Below are positions 1 to 5,330 of a stretch of 5,786 nt of DNA, piece by piece. The notes beneath the pieces were generated by a model, which was not told the origin of the DNA, did no database searches, and saw nothing but the letters and a program-made list of their open reading frames with translations. This stretch comes from Pseudomonadota bacterium. Lineage in GTDB: Bacteria > Pseudomonadota > Alphaproteobacteria > Azospirillales > Azospirillaceae. A program made the position numbers and the translations under genes. The stretch lies in the NCBI GenBank assembly GCA_023412175.1, contig JAEYOB010000107.1, forward strand, positions 1 through 5,786, in the 5' to 3' direction. Numbering within the stretch: the stretch's first letter is position 1; each line of letters begins with the position of its first letter.

Positions 1-404
1 AGACAATGGTGGACAGCGGCACCCGCGCCGCCCGCACCGGCGCCTCGGCCCTGCGCGCCGGTGCCGGGATGGCCGGCGAGGGGGCCCACCGCAGCGCCGA
101 TGCGTTCGGTCAGGCGGCGAAGCCGGCGCTGGAGCGGCTGGAAAGCATGAGCGTCCTGCCCACCGTCACCGCCCGCGCCTTCAGCGAGGCTGGTGAGGTC
201 TGGATGGAATGGGCGAACCGCACCACCCGTGCCGGCCTCACCTCGGCACAGGAGCTGGCCGGCTGCACCTCGCCGTTGCATCTGGCGATGCTGCAGGCGC
301 GGATCGCCGGCGAGGCGATGCAGGCCTGGCTCGATCTCAACACCCGCCTGTCGCAGATCGCCATACGCGCTTCGGAGGGGATGCTGCACACCGGGCGGCG
401 GTAA
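1..404 (+). CDS. Phasin family protein (5' end may lie outside window)
   Basis: This is probably a phasin, a small amphipathic helical protein that coats polyhydroxyalkanoate storage granules in the cytoplasm. The C-terminal part (about residues 45-130 counted from the ATG at 6) has the usual phasin-2 layout. It contains a helix with an aromatic centre (SEAGEVWMEWANRTTRAG), a short turn with CTSP, and another long helix (LHLAMLQARIAGEAMQAWLD). No signal peptide or membrane span is visible. The first 45 residues are a low-complexity Ala/Gly/Arg stretch, as found in linkers before the phasin core. The ATG at 6 would give 132 residues, a normal phasin length. However, the frame stays open to the left edge and only five upstream bases are visible, so the true start may lie outside the window. 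The gene ends with TAA at 402-404, just before a shared terminator. The family call rests on sequence pattern only and is fairly confident. Confidence 0.75.
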   Translation, partial: TMVDSGTRAARTGASALRAGAGMAGEGAHRSADAFGQAAKPALERLESMSVLPTVTARAFSEAGEVWMEWANRTTRAGLTSAQELAGCTSPLHLAMLQARIAGEAMQAWLDLNTRLSQIAIRASEGMLHTGRR

Positions 405-413
405 ACAGAAACG

Positions 414-444
414 GAAAGCCCCTCCCCGTGGGGGAGGGGCTTTC
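414..444. terminator. Bidirectional intrinsic terminator between phasin gene and ubiD
   Basis: A perfect 14-bp inverted repeat is present: GAAAGCCCCTCCCC (414-427), a 3-nt loop GTG (428-430), and GGGGAGGGGCTTTC (431-444). The lower stem has A-rich and T-rich arms, so each strand's transcript ends its hairpin with CUUUC. The minus-strand transcript continues with CGTTTCTGTTT, which is T-rich. The element starts 9 bases after the phasin stop and directly abuts the ubiD stop codon (445-447). It therefore fits a terminator shared by the two convergent genes. The U-tract is short, but the stem is very GC-rich. Confidence 0.85.
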
Positions 445-1956
445 TCACTTCCAGATCGGCTTCCCGGACCCCGGCAGGCCATAGCTCGCCCATTTCCGCG
501 TCACCTCGTCGATGACGCCCTGGTCCATGCGGATCTTCTCGCCCCACTCGCGCTTGGTCTCCGGCGGCCACTTGTTGGTGGCGTCCAGCCCGACCTTGCC
601 GCCCAGGCCCGACTCCGGGCTGGCGAAGTCCAGGTAGTCGATGGGCGTTCCCTCGATCACCGTGATGTCGCGGGCCGGGTCCATGCGGGTGGAGATCGCC
701 CACATGACGTCCTTCCAGTCGCGGGCGTTGATGTCGTCGTCCACGACGATCACCCACTTCGTGTACATGAACTGCCGCAGGAACGACCAGACACCCATCA
801 TCACGCGCTTGGCGTGGCCGGGGTAGGCCTTCTTCATGCTGACCACGGCGATGCGGTACGAGCAGCCCTCGGGCGGCAACCAGAAATCGACGATCTCCGG
901 GAACTGCTGGGTCAGCAGCGGGATGAACACCTCGTTCAGCCCCTCGCCCAGCACCGAGGGCTCGTCCGGCGGCCGGCCGGTGAAGGTGGAGAGGTAGATC
1001 GGGTTCCGCCGCATGGTTATGGCCGTCACCGTGAACACCGGGAACGGCTCGACCGAGTTGTAATAGCCGGTGTGGTCGCCGTACGGCCCCTCGTCGGCGT
1101 ACTCGTCCAGGCTGACGTGGCCCTCCAGGATGATCTCGGCCTGCGCCGGGACCTTGAGGGGGACGGTCTTGCAGTCCACCAGCTCCCCCTTCTTGCCGCG
1201 CAGCAGGCCGGCGAACTGGTATTCCGACAGCGTGTCCGGCACCGGCGTGACGGCGGCCAGGATGGTGCCGGGATCGGCGCCCAGCACGACGGCGCAGGGT
1301 AGGGGCTCCTTCTTGCCCGACGCCGCCCAGCGCCGGTAATGCTGCGCGCCGCCGCGGTGCTTCAGCCAGCGCATGATGGCCTTGTTCCGCCCCAGCACTT
1401 GCATGCGGTAGATGCCGAGGTTGAAGTCGTCCTCCCGCTTGCCGGTCGGCCCCTTGGTCACCACCAGCGGCCAGGTGATGAGCGGCGCCGGCTCGCCCGG
1501 CCAGCAGCTCTGCACCGGCAGGCGGCCGAGGTCCACGGCGTCGCCCTCCAGCACCACCTCCTGGCAGGGGGCGGAGCCCACGGTCTTCGGCTTCATCGAC
1601 ATGACGGTCTTGGCGAGCGGGATCAGCTCCAGCGCCTCGCGGAAGCCGCCGGGCGGCTCCGGCTGCTTCAGGAAGGCGAGGGTTTCGCCGACCGCGCGCA
1701 GCTCGTGCGGCTCGCGGTCCATGCCCCAGGCGACGCGCTCCACCGTGCCGAACAGGTTGACCAGCACCGGCATCTCCGAGCGCGTGCCGTCCGCCTTGAC
1801 GACGTTCTCGAACAGCACCGCCGGGCCGCCCTCGGCGAGCAGGCGGGTCTGGATCTCCGTCATTTCCAGAACGGTGGAGACCGGCTCCTTGACGACGACC
1901 AGCCGGCCGGAGGCTTCCAGCCGGTCCATGAAGTCGCGCAGCGAGGTGTAGGGCAT
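445..1956 (-). CDS. ubiD: UbiD family decarboxylase (4-hydroxy-3-polyprenylbenzoate decarboxylase)
   Basis: Decarboxylates 4-hydroxy-3-polyprenylbenzoate to 2-polyprenylphenol in ubiquinone biosynthesis, using prenylated FMN (made by UbiX) and Mn2+. The 503 residues are close to the length of E. coli UbiD (about 497). Key positions recalled for E. coli UbiD recur here with a constant offset of +4. They are the metal ligand Asn179 in DDFNLGIYR, the cofactor-binding IYR (182-184), RWL (196-198) and RG (201-202), the metal ligand Glu245 in SEYQFAG, and the proton donor Asp294 in [12 protein letters not shown]. All expected catalytic and cofactor residues are therefore present. The ATG at 1956-1954 gives the usual UbiD N-terminus ([19 protein letters not shown]), although only a weak GGACC lies before it. 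No ubiX is in the window. Other UbiD-family decarboxylases share the fold, but length and motif agreement favour the ubiquinone enzyme. Confidence 0.93.
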   Translation of the reverse strand: MPYTSLRDFMDRLEASGRLVVVKEPVSTVLEMTEIQTRLLAEGGPAVLFENVVKADGTRSEMPVLVNLFGTVERVAWGMDREPHELRAVGETLAFLKQPEPPGGFREALELIPLAKTVMSMKPKTVGSAPCQEVVLEGDAVDLGRLPVQSCWPGEPAPLITWPLVVTKGPTGKREDDFNLGIYRMQVLGRNKAIMRWLKHRGGAQHYRRWAASGKKEPLPCAVVLGADPGTILAAVTPVPDTLSEYQFAGLLRGKKGELVDCKTVPLKVPAQAEIILEGHVSLDEYADEGPYGDHTGYYNSVEPFPVFTVTAITMRRNPIYLSTFTGRPPDEPSVLGEGLNEVFIPLLTQQFPEIVDFWLPPEGCSYRIAVVSMKKAYPGHAKRVMMGVWSFLRQFMYTKWVIVVDDDINARDWKDVMWAISTRMDPARDITVIEGTPIDYLDFASPESGLGGKVGLDATNKWPPETKREWGEKIRMDQGVIDEVTRKWASYGLPGSGKPIWK

Positions 1957-1990
1957 GGCAGGTCCGTGGGGCCGGGGTGGCGGGAGGCCC

Positions 1991-2020
1991 CTAACATCGG
2001 CGAAGCAGGCGCCGCGTCAA
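1991..2020 (-). promoter_or_regulatory. Candidate sigma-70-type promoter for ubiD
   Basis: On the minus strand a -35-like TTGACG (2020-2015), preceded by GC to give GCTTGACG, is followed after 18 bases by TGTTAG (1996-1991). CTTGAC is the usual alphaproteobacterial -35 core. The -10 matches only about half of TATAAT. The predicted start would lie about 25-30 bases before the ubiD ATG. This would let ubiD be transcribed independently of the small upstream gene. It is judged from pattern alone. Confidence 0.35.
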
Positions 2021-2077
2021 GCGCGGATCGCGCCGCACCGCCGATCGCTGTCCCGATTGCGGGCGCGGCGCAACCGC

Positions 2078-2242
2078 CTATTCCTTCTCCGCCCGCGTGC
2101 TCAGCGCCCAGACCAGCGACAGCGCAAGGGCGGCGGCGAGCACCGCCGTGGCGAACGCCAGCATCCGCACCCCGCGCACCGGCGCCATCGCCGTCCGGTG
2201 CCACGCGGGCGCCGGCGGCGCCGGAGTTTCGATGCAGGCCAT
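2078..2242 (-). CDS. Small single-span membrane protein, function unknown
   Basis: I do not recognise this 54-residue protein. It has a short Pro/Ala-rich N-terminus (ETPAPPAPAW), a basic stretch (APVRGVR), and a clear hydrophobic span of about 20 residues (MLAFATAVLAAALALSLVWA). It ends in a charged tail, STRAEKE. The positive charges before the span and the mixed tail after it suggest an N-in inner-membrane protein. The ATG at 2242-2240 was chosen because further upstream the frame loses protein-like composition. An AAAGG lies about 12 bases before it, which is rather far. A later ATG at 2188 would give only about 36 residues starting MAPVRGVR. It lies upstream of ubiD on the same strand and is divergent from the kinase gene. 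The reading frame could be fortuitous in such GC-rich DNA, but the terminal hydrophobic segment and ordered charge pattern favour a real gene. Confidence 0.5.
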   Translation of the reverse strand: MACIETPAPPAPAWHRTAMAPVRGVRMLAFATAVLAAALALSLVWALSTRAEKE

Positions 2243-2313
2243 GTCGGTTGCGGACCTTTGGTGAGTGGCTGGACCATCAGACAGCCGGAGCGCATGCACG
2301 GGCAACTGGCAAC

Positions 2314-2324
2314 GTTGACAGGTG
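2314..2324 (+). promoter_or_regulatory. GTTGACAGGTG element upstream of kinase operon
   Basis: This 11-bp sequence contains a perfect TTGACA (2315-2320) and lies 73 bases before the kinase ATG. The same 11 bases occur on the minus strand at 4756-4746, before the transglutaminase-like gene, in the same orientation toward the downstream gene. Just upstream is a tandem GGCAAC repeat (2301-2306 and 2308-2313). No good -10 hexamer lies 16-18 bases downstream (TTCCCT at 2338-2343), so this may be a regulator site rather than, or in addition to, a -35 box. Confidence 0.35.
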
Positions 2325-2397
2325 ACGGCGGCACGGCTTCCCTGGTTGTTTGCGGAACGGCGGCCGGTGCCGCCGGCGTATCCATTGCCGGGCATCC

Positions 2398-3492
2398 ATG
2401 GTCTCACCCGTCGCCACCCCCTCCAACACGCCGGCACCCCGCGGGTTGGCCGCGGTGTTCGTTCACCTGTGTTTCGGTGCCGCCGCCACGGTGATCTTCG
2501 TCGGCGACATCTGGACCCCGGCCGACAACGTTTCCGTCTGCTTCGCCTACGCGCCGGCCATCCTGATCGGCCTGTTCGCGCCGCCGCGCACCGCCTATGC
2601 GTATGCGCTGGCGACGACGGTGCTGTCTGGCCTCGGCTCGCTGGCCCAGCCGCCGGAGGGGGCGATCACCGCCGCTTACCTGACCAACCGCGCCATCGCC
2701 GTGCTGGTCCAGTGGGGGGTGGCGATGCTGATCGACTACCAGATCCGCATGGAAGGCTCGTTGCGCCGCAGCCTCGATGCGGAGCGCCAGAAGGCCGAGC
2801 AGCAGCGCCGCTTCATCGCCATCATGTCGCATGAGCTGAAGACACCGCTGACCATCATCGACGGGCAGGCCTATCGCCTGATCAAGCTGGCCACGGAACT
2901 GGATCCTGAATCGACAGCGATGCGGGCGAGGAAGATCCGGGGGGCCGCGGCCCGGCTGGTGGAAATTCTCGATCTGGTGCTGTTCTCGTCCGAGGTCGGT
3001 GCCGGCGACATCGCCATGGAGCGCGCCACCGTGCCGCTGCGCGATCTGGTCGGGGAGGTGGCCGCGGAGTGTGGCGACCTGGATGGCGCCCAAGGGTTTG
3101 AACTGGACCTTACCGGGTTGCCGGGCCGGATCGAAGGCGATCCGAAGCTGGTCCGGCATGCCCTGTCCAACATCATCGACAACGCCCTGAAATACTCGCC
3201 GAACGGAGGGCTCATCCGCATTTTCGGGCACATGGACGACGGAAAGGCGGTCATCACCGTGACCGACCGGGGGGTGGGAATCGCCATGGAGGAACTGCCG
3301 AACGTGTCGGGCCTGTACTACCGCGGCGGCAACAGCACGGGGATTCCGGGTGCCGGAATCGGGCTGTATCTGGTGGAACGCTTCGTCGCCATGCACGGCG
3401 GCACGCTGTCGCTGGCGAGCCGGATCGGGGAGGGAACGACGGTGACGATCAGGCTGCCCGTCGGCCAAGGTACGGAGGACAAGCATGCCTAA
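2398..3492 (+). CDS. Membrane-bound sensor histidine kinase
   Basis: Sensor kinase of a two-component system, 364 residues from the ATG at 2398. Residues 1-113 hold about four hydrophobic spans (roughly 17-36, 45-61, 64-82 and 96-113) joined by short loops. It therefore has no sizeable periplasmic domain and probably senses within or at the membrane. A charged, coiled-coil-like helix (114-138) leads to the HisKA dimerisation box FIAIMSHELKTPL with phospho-acceptor His145. The HATPase_c domain follows, with an N box (Asn258 and Asn262 in SNIIDNALKYSP), a G1 box (DRGVGI, Asp290), and a G2 box (GIPGAGIGLYLV, 315-326). All catalytic motifs are intact. A TTG at 2350 would add 16 Arg-rich residues, but ATG 2398 is preferred despite a weak ribosome site. 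Its end overlaps the response regulator start by 8 bp, which supports a cognate pair and translational coupling. The signal is unknown. Confidence 0.92.
   Translation: MVSPVATPSNTPAPRGLAAVFVHLCFGAAATVIFVGDIWTPADNVSVCFAYAPAILIGLFAPPRTAYAYALATTVLSGLGSLAQPPEGAITAAYLTNRAIAVLVQWGVAMLIDYQIRMEGSLRRSLDAERQKAEQQRRFIAIMSHELKTPLTIIDGQAYRLIKLATELDPESTAMRARKIRGAAARLVEILDLVLFSSEVGAGDIAMERATVPLRDLVGEVAAECGDLDGAQGFELDLTGLPGRIEGDPKLVRHALSNIIDNALKYSPNGGLIRIFGHMDDGKAVITVTDRGVGIAMEELPNVSGLYYRGGNSTGIPGAGIGLYLVERFVAMHGGTLSLASRIGEGTTVTIRLPVGQGTEDKHA
3474..3478 (+). promoter_or_regulatory. Ribosome binding site for the response regulator
   Basis: GGAGG lies six bases before the ATG at 3485, inside the last codons of the kinase gene. 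It fixes the regulator start and shows that the gene overlap is genuine, with the ATG lying within the kinase's final codons and ahead of its TAA. Confidence 0.8.
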
Positions 3493-4087
3493 CCAGCGCC
3501 GAATTCTGTGCATCGAGGATGATCCGGGGACCGGCGAGCTTCTCGTAGAGGAACTGACCGAGGCGGGCTACCGCGTCCATCTGGTGGAGAGCGGCCGCGC
3601 CGGCGTCGATGCCATCCTGTCCTTCAACCCGGACCTCGTCCTCTGCGACATCGACCTGCCGCAGCTGTCGGGGTTCGACGTGCTGGAGAAGATTCGGCAG
3701 AGCGGCGGTGCAGGGCGCACGATGCCGTTCGTCTTCCTCACGGCATACGGCCATCGCGAGAACCAGATCCGGGCCCGCAAGCTGGGGTGCGACGACTATG
3801 TGACCAAGCCCATCGACTTCGAGCTGTTGATCGAAGTGATCCGCAACCAGCTTGCGCGCAATGAGACCCACGACACCGGAGCGCCCGAAGTTCAGCTCAC
3901 CGAGCGCGAGGTGGAAGCGCTGTCGTGGTCGGCCCGCGGCAAGTCCTCGGCGGACATCGGCGTCCTCATGGGTGTCAGCGAGCGGACGGTGAACTTCCAC
4001 ATCGACAACGCGATCCGCAAGCTGGGCGTTGCGACGCGCATCCAGGCCGCCGTCAAAGGGGCATTGCTCGGTCTGATACGGCCATGA
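3485..4087 (+). CDS. Response regulator, receiver domain plus LuxR-type HTH
   Basis: Cytoplasmic transcription factor of 200 residues and partner of the preceding kinase. The receiver domain (about 6-125) has the acidic pair Asp12/Asp13 in CIEDDPG, the phospho-acceptor Asp55 in LVLCDIDLP, Thr86 in FLTAYG and Lys108 in DYVTKP. It therefore looks phosphorylation-competent. After a short linker (about 126-136) comes a LuxR-family helix-turn-helix (about 137-198) with LTEREVEAL, RGKSSADIG, and the recognition helix SERTVNFHIDNAIRKLG. This half reads more like the DNA-binding domain of autoinducer-type LuxR proteins (SERTVNFH, KLG...RIQAAVKGALLGLI) than the usual NarL/FixJ form. The start is set by GGAGG at 3474-3478. 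The 3' end overlaps the opposite-strand gene ending at 4053 by 35 bp. Target genes are not known. Confidence 0.92.
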   Translation: MPNQRRILCIEDDPGTGELLVEELTEAGYRVHLVESGRAGVDAILSFNPDLVLCDIDLPQLSGFDVLEKIRQSGGAGRTMPFVFLTAYGHRENQIRARKLGCDDYVTKPIDFELLIEVIRNQLARNETHDTGAPEVQLTEREVEALSWSARGKSSADIGVLMGVSERTVNFHIDNAIRKLGVATRIQAAVKGALLGLIRP

Positions 4088-4712
4088 CGCGGGACGGCCC
4101 GCGGGCGGGCGGCCCCCCGGCGTCCGGGTCGGGGCCTGCCATCAAGTCGCGCAGGCGCTGAACCGTGCGGGCGACCGCCGGTGCGCGGAGCGGCGAGGTG
4201 GCGTCGGCATGGTCTGCCCAGGTCTGATTGGCTCCTTCCGCCTGCCACGTGACGAACGCGCCAGGGCGCAGCTCGCAGCGGGCATCCGGAGTCCAGGGGC
4301 GGTCGGCCGGCATCGCGACCAGCAGGGGCGGAGAAGCCACGCCGTGGCGCCACACCTGGCTGATGGTCGGATCGATGAGCACGTCGCCGATCATGCAGAC
4401 GACATGGCCCTTCCAGGCCTCCGGCCGGGTGAGGCGGTAGGCGGGGTGGCCGATGCCGAAGCGTCTGTCCGGCAGCCGGCCCTCGACCGCCGCCGCCACC
4501 GGGCGTGCCTCGTACCCCAAAATGGTTAGCGCTTCTGACAGGACAACGGAGGTGAAGATGCATGCCGTCGGCGCCTTTGGATGGCCAATCGCGCTGTACA
4601 GAACGGATGTGCATTGACGGGCCAATCTTCCCATATCTTCCGATACGCCGCTGGCGATCAGGCACGCAGGGTTTTTTGCTGAAATTTCAGTGGATGTACT
4701 GGCAGTCGTCAT
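4053..4712 (-). CDS. Putative transglutaminase/papain-fold-like protein, function unknown
   Basis: I do not recognise a named family for this 219-residue protein, but it carries a pattern seen in transglutaminase-like and arylamine-acetyltransferase-like folds. There is a Cys at a helix start (Cys51 in TACIFTSVVLSEALTILGYEA), then a strand-like ARPVAAAVEG. A His on a strand (His103 in KGHVVCMIGD) and an Asp before Pro (Asp114 in VLIDPTISQV) follow. This reproduces the spacing and context of a Cys-His-Asp triad. There is no signal peptide, so it is probably cytoplasmic. The C-terminal 45 residues are Pro/Gly/Ala-rich and look disordered. The ATG at 4712 has no Shine-Dalgarno sequence and follows an AT-rich tract. 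An internal ATG at 4634 (residue 27), preceded by GGAAG, would keep the triad. The N-terminal codons are less GC-rich than those of the neighbours. The gene converges on and overlaps the response regulator. Coding status is fairly secure; the fold is inferred. Confidence 0.65.
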   Translation of the reverse strand: MTTASTSTEISAKNPACLIASGVSEDMGRLARQCTSVLYSAIGHPKAPTACIFTSVVLSEALTILGYEARPVAAAVEGRLPDRRFGIGHPAYRLTRPEAWKGHVVCMIGDVLIDPTISQVWRHGVASPPLLVAMPADRPWTPDARCELRPGAFVTWQAEGANQTWADHADATSPLRAPAVARTVQRLRDLMAGPDPDAGGPPARGPSRVMAVSDRAMPL

Positions 4713-4726
4713 AATTTATAGTTTAA
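4711..4726 (-). promoter_or_regulatory. AT-rich tract with TATAAT-like sequence at the start of the 4712 gene
   Basis: On the minus strand the bases before the start codon read TTAAACTATAAATT, the most AT-rich patch in an otherwise GC-rich window. TATAAA within it resembles a -10 box, but no TTGACA lies 17 bases upstream (GCCGCG is there instead). If it is a -10, transcription would begin inside the annotated frame, and translation would then start at the ATG at 4634. If not, it may serve as an unstructured, Shine-Dalgarno-independent initiation region. Confidence 0.35.
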
Positions 4727-4746
4727 GCCGCCAGTGGCGCGGCGGC
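4727..4746. terminator. Possible weak hairpin downstream of terB-like gene
   Basis: The inverted repeat GCCGCC (4727-4732) and GGCGGC (4741-4746) has an 8-nt spacer. Read on the minus strand it is followed by TTAAACT, which is a poor U-tract. Together with the neighbouring repeat at 4748-4765 it could weaken read-through from the terB-like gene into the next gene. Support is limited to the visible dyad. Confidence 0.3.
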
Positions 4747-4747
4747 A

Positions 4748-4765
4748 CCTGTCAACCCTGACAGG
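4748..4765. repeat. 7-bp inverted repeat CCTGTCA-N4-TGACAGG
   Basis: CCTGTCA (4748-4754) and TGACAGG (4759-4765) are exact reverse complements separated by ACCC. The dyad lies in the 65-bp gap between the terB-like gene (stop at 4778) and the transglutaminase-like gene (start at 4712). The minus-strand copy of GTTGACAGGTG (4756-4746) overlaps it. It could be an operator for a dimeric regulator or the stem of a terminator for the terB-like gene, but no U-tract follows it directly. Confidence 0.5.
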
Positions 4766-4777
4766 GCGATCTCCTTC

Positions 4778-5257
4778 TCAGTCCCAGATCCCCGTTCCCT
4801 CCGGCAACCCCAGCTTCCGCAGCACGCGCTTGCGCGCGGCGCCGACCTCCACGTCGGTGACGTGCAGCAGGCCGCCGATGCGGCGCAGCAGGTTCGATTC
4901 GAGTGCGTGCAACTCGCCGTCGGCGTAGACGACCTCCCACAGCATCTCGATCAGCCACATCCGCTGCTCCGGCGGACAGCGGTCCACCACGATGCTGACA
5001 TAGTTGAAGTGCGGCGCCACGCCGCGCGCCTGCGATTCCGCCGCCGCCATCAGATCGGCCGTCTCCTCTGCGCTCAGGCCGAAGCGCTCGCGGACGAGGG
5101 CGCCGATGCGGGCGCGTTCCTCAGGGGTGATGCGGTCGTCCATGCGCGCCGCTTCCACCAGCAGGACGGCGGCGGCGAGGTGCAGGGTGTCGCGGTGCTC
5201 CGGTCCGGGCGGGCGCCGCTCCCAGGCCTCGAACATGGCTTTGATGCGGTCCAGCAT
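4778..5257 (-). CDS. TerB family tellurite-resistance-like protein
   Basis: A 159-residue all-helical, soluble protein resembling the TerB family, whose members carry acidic, metal-binding helical hairpins. Two similar acidic halves are visible. The first is LLVEAARMDDRITPEERARI (about 32-51, with Asp40/41 and Glu46/47). The second is YADGELHALESNLLRRIGGL (about 111-130, with Asp113, Glu115 and Glu120). Both have the A-D-G/D-x-I/L-x-x-x-E signature of TerB. The start at 5257 is well supported by AGGAGG at 5267-5262. It stands alone, without terA, terC, terD, terE or terZ, so an actual role in tellurite resistance is doubtful. Solitary TerB-like genes are common in alphaproteobacteria and mostly uncharacterised. 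It follows the methyltransferase gene on the same strand after 73 bases with no obvious terminator, so the two may be cotranscribed. Confidence 0.82.
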   Translation of the reverse strand: MLDRIKAMFEAWERRPPGPEHRDTLHLAAAVLLVEAARMDDRITPEERARIGALVRERFGLSAEETADLMAAAESQARGVAPHFNYVSIVVDRCPPEQRMWLIEMLWEVVYADGELHALESNLLRRIGGLLHVTDVEVGAARKRVLRKLGLPEGTGIWD

Positions 5258-5261
5258 GGGT

Positions 5262-5267
5262 CCTCCT
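5262..5267 (-). promoter_or_regulatory. Ribosome binding site of the terB-like gene
   Basis: AGGAGG on the minus strand, within GAGAGGAGG, ends four bases before the ATG at 5257. It is one of the strongest Shine-Dalgarno sequences in the window and fixes the start. Confidence 0.75.
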
Positions 5268-5330
5268 CTCAGGTGTCGAAGGGATAACGCACGTGGACGC
5301 CGATCAGCCCACCCCGGTTACTGGGTCGTG

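Noticed and set aside
193..1302. Long plus-strand frame opposite ubiD
   Set aside because: The composition is rich in Arg, Asp, His and Val, typical of antisense frames in GC-rich genes. ubiD on the other strand has full family motifs.
1968..1991. GGGGCC-N12-GGCCCC dyad in the ubiD leader as an attenuator
   Set aside because: It is a six-base stem with a long loop in very GC-rich DNA and has no U-tract or leader peptide. It also overlaps the candidate -10, so an RNA role is unlikely.
1339..2325. Plus-strand 328-codon frame across the ubiD 5' half and the upstream gap
   Set aside because: It is an antisense shadow of ubiD with repetitive His/Ala/Arg content and no domain.
2315..2343. TTGACA as a standard sigma-70 promoter for the kinase
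   Set aside because: The -35 is perfect, but the hexamers 16-18 bases downstream (such as TTCCCT) do not resemble a -10. I kept it only as part of the shared element.
2350..2397. TTG start extending the kinase by 16 residues
   Set aside because: The extension is Arg/Cys-rich, has no ribosome site and precedes a normal membrane-protein N-terminus at the ATG at 2398.
2404..3513. Minus-strand 369-codon frame opposite the histidine kinase
   Set aside because: It is a mirror of the kinase coding strand. The kinase frame has every catalytic box, while this one has none.
3892..4665. Long minus-strand open frame of 257 codons overlapping the response regulator
   Set aside because: It is Arg/Pro/Gly-rich with no motif and overlaps the clear receiver-HTH gene by nearly 200 bases. 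The neighbouring frame (4053-4712) shows a structured protein pattern instead.
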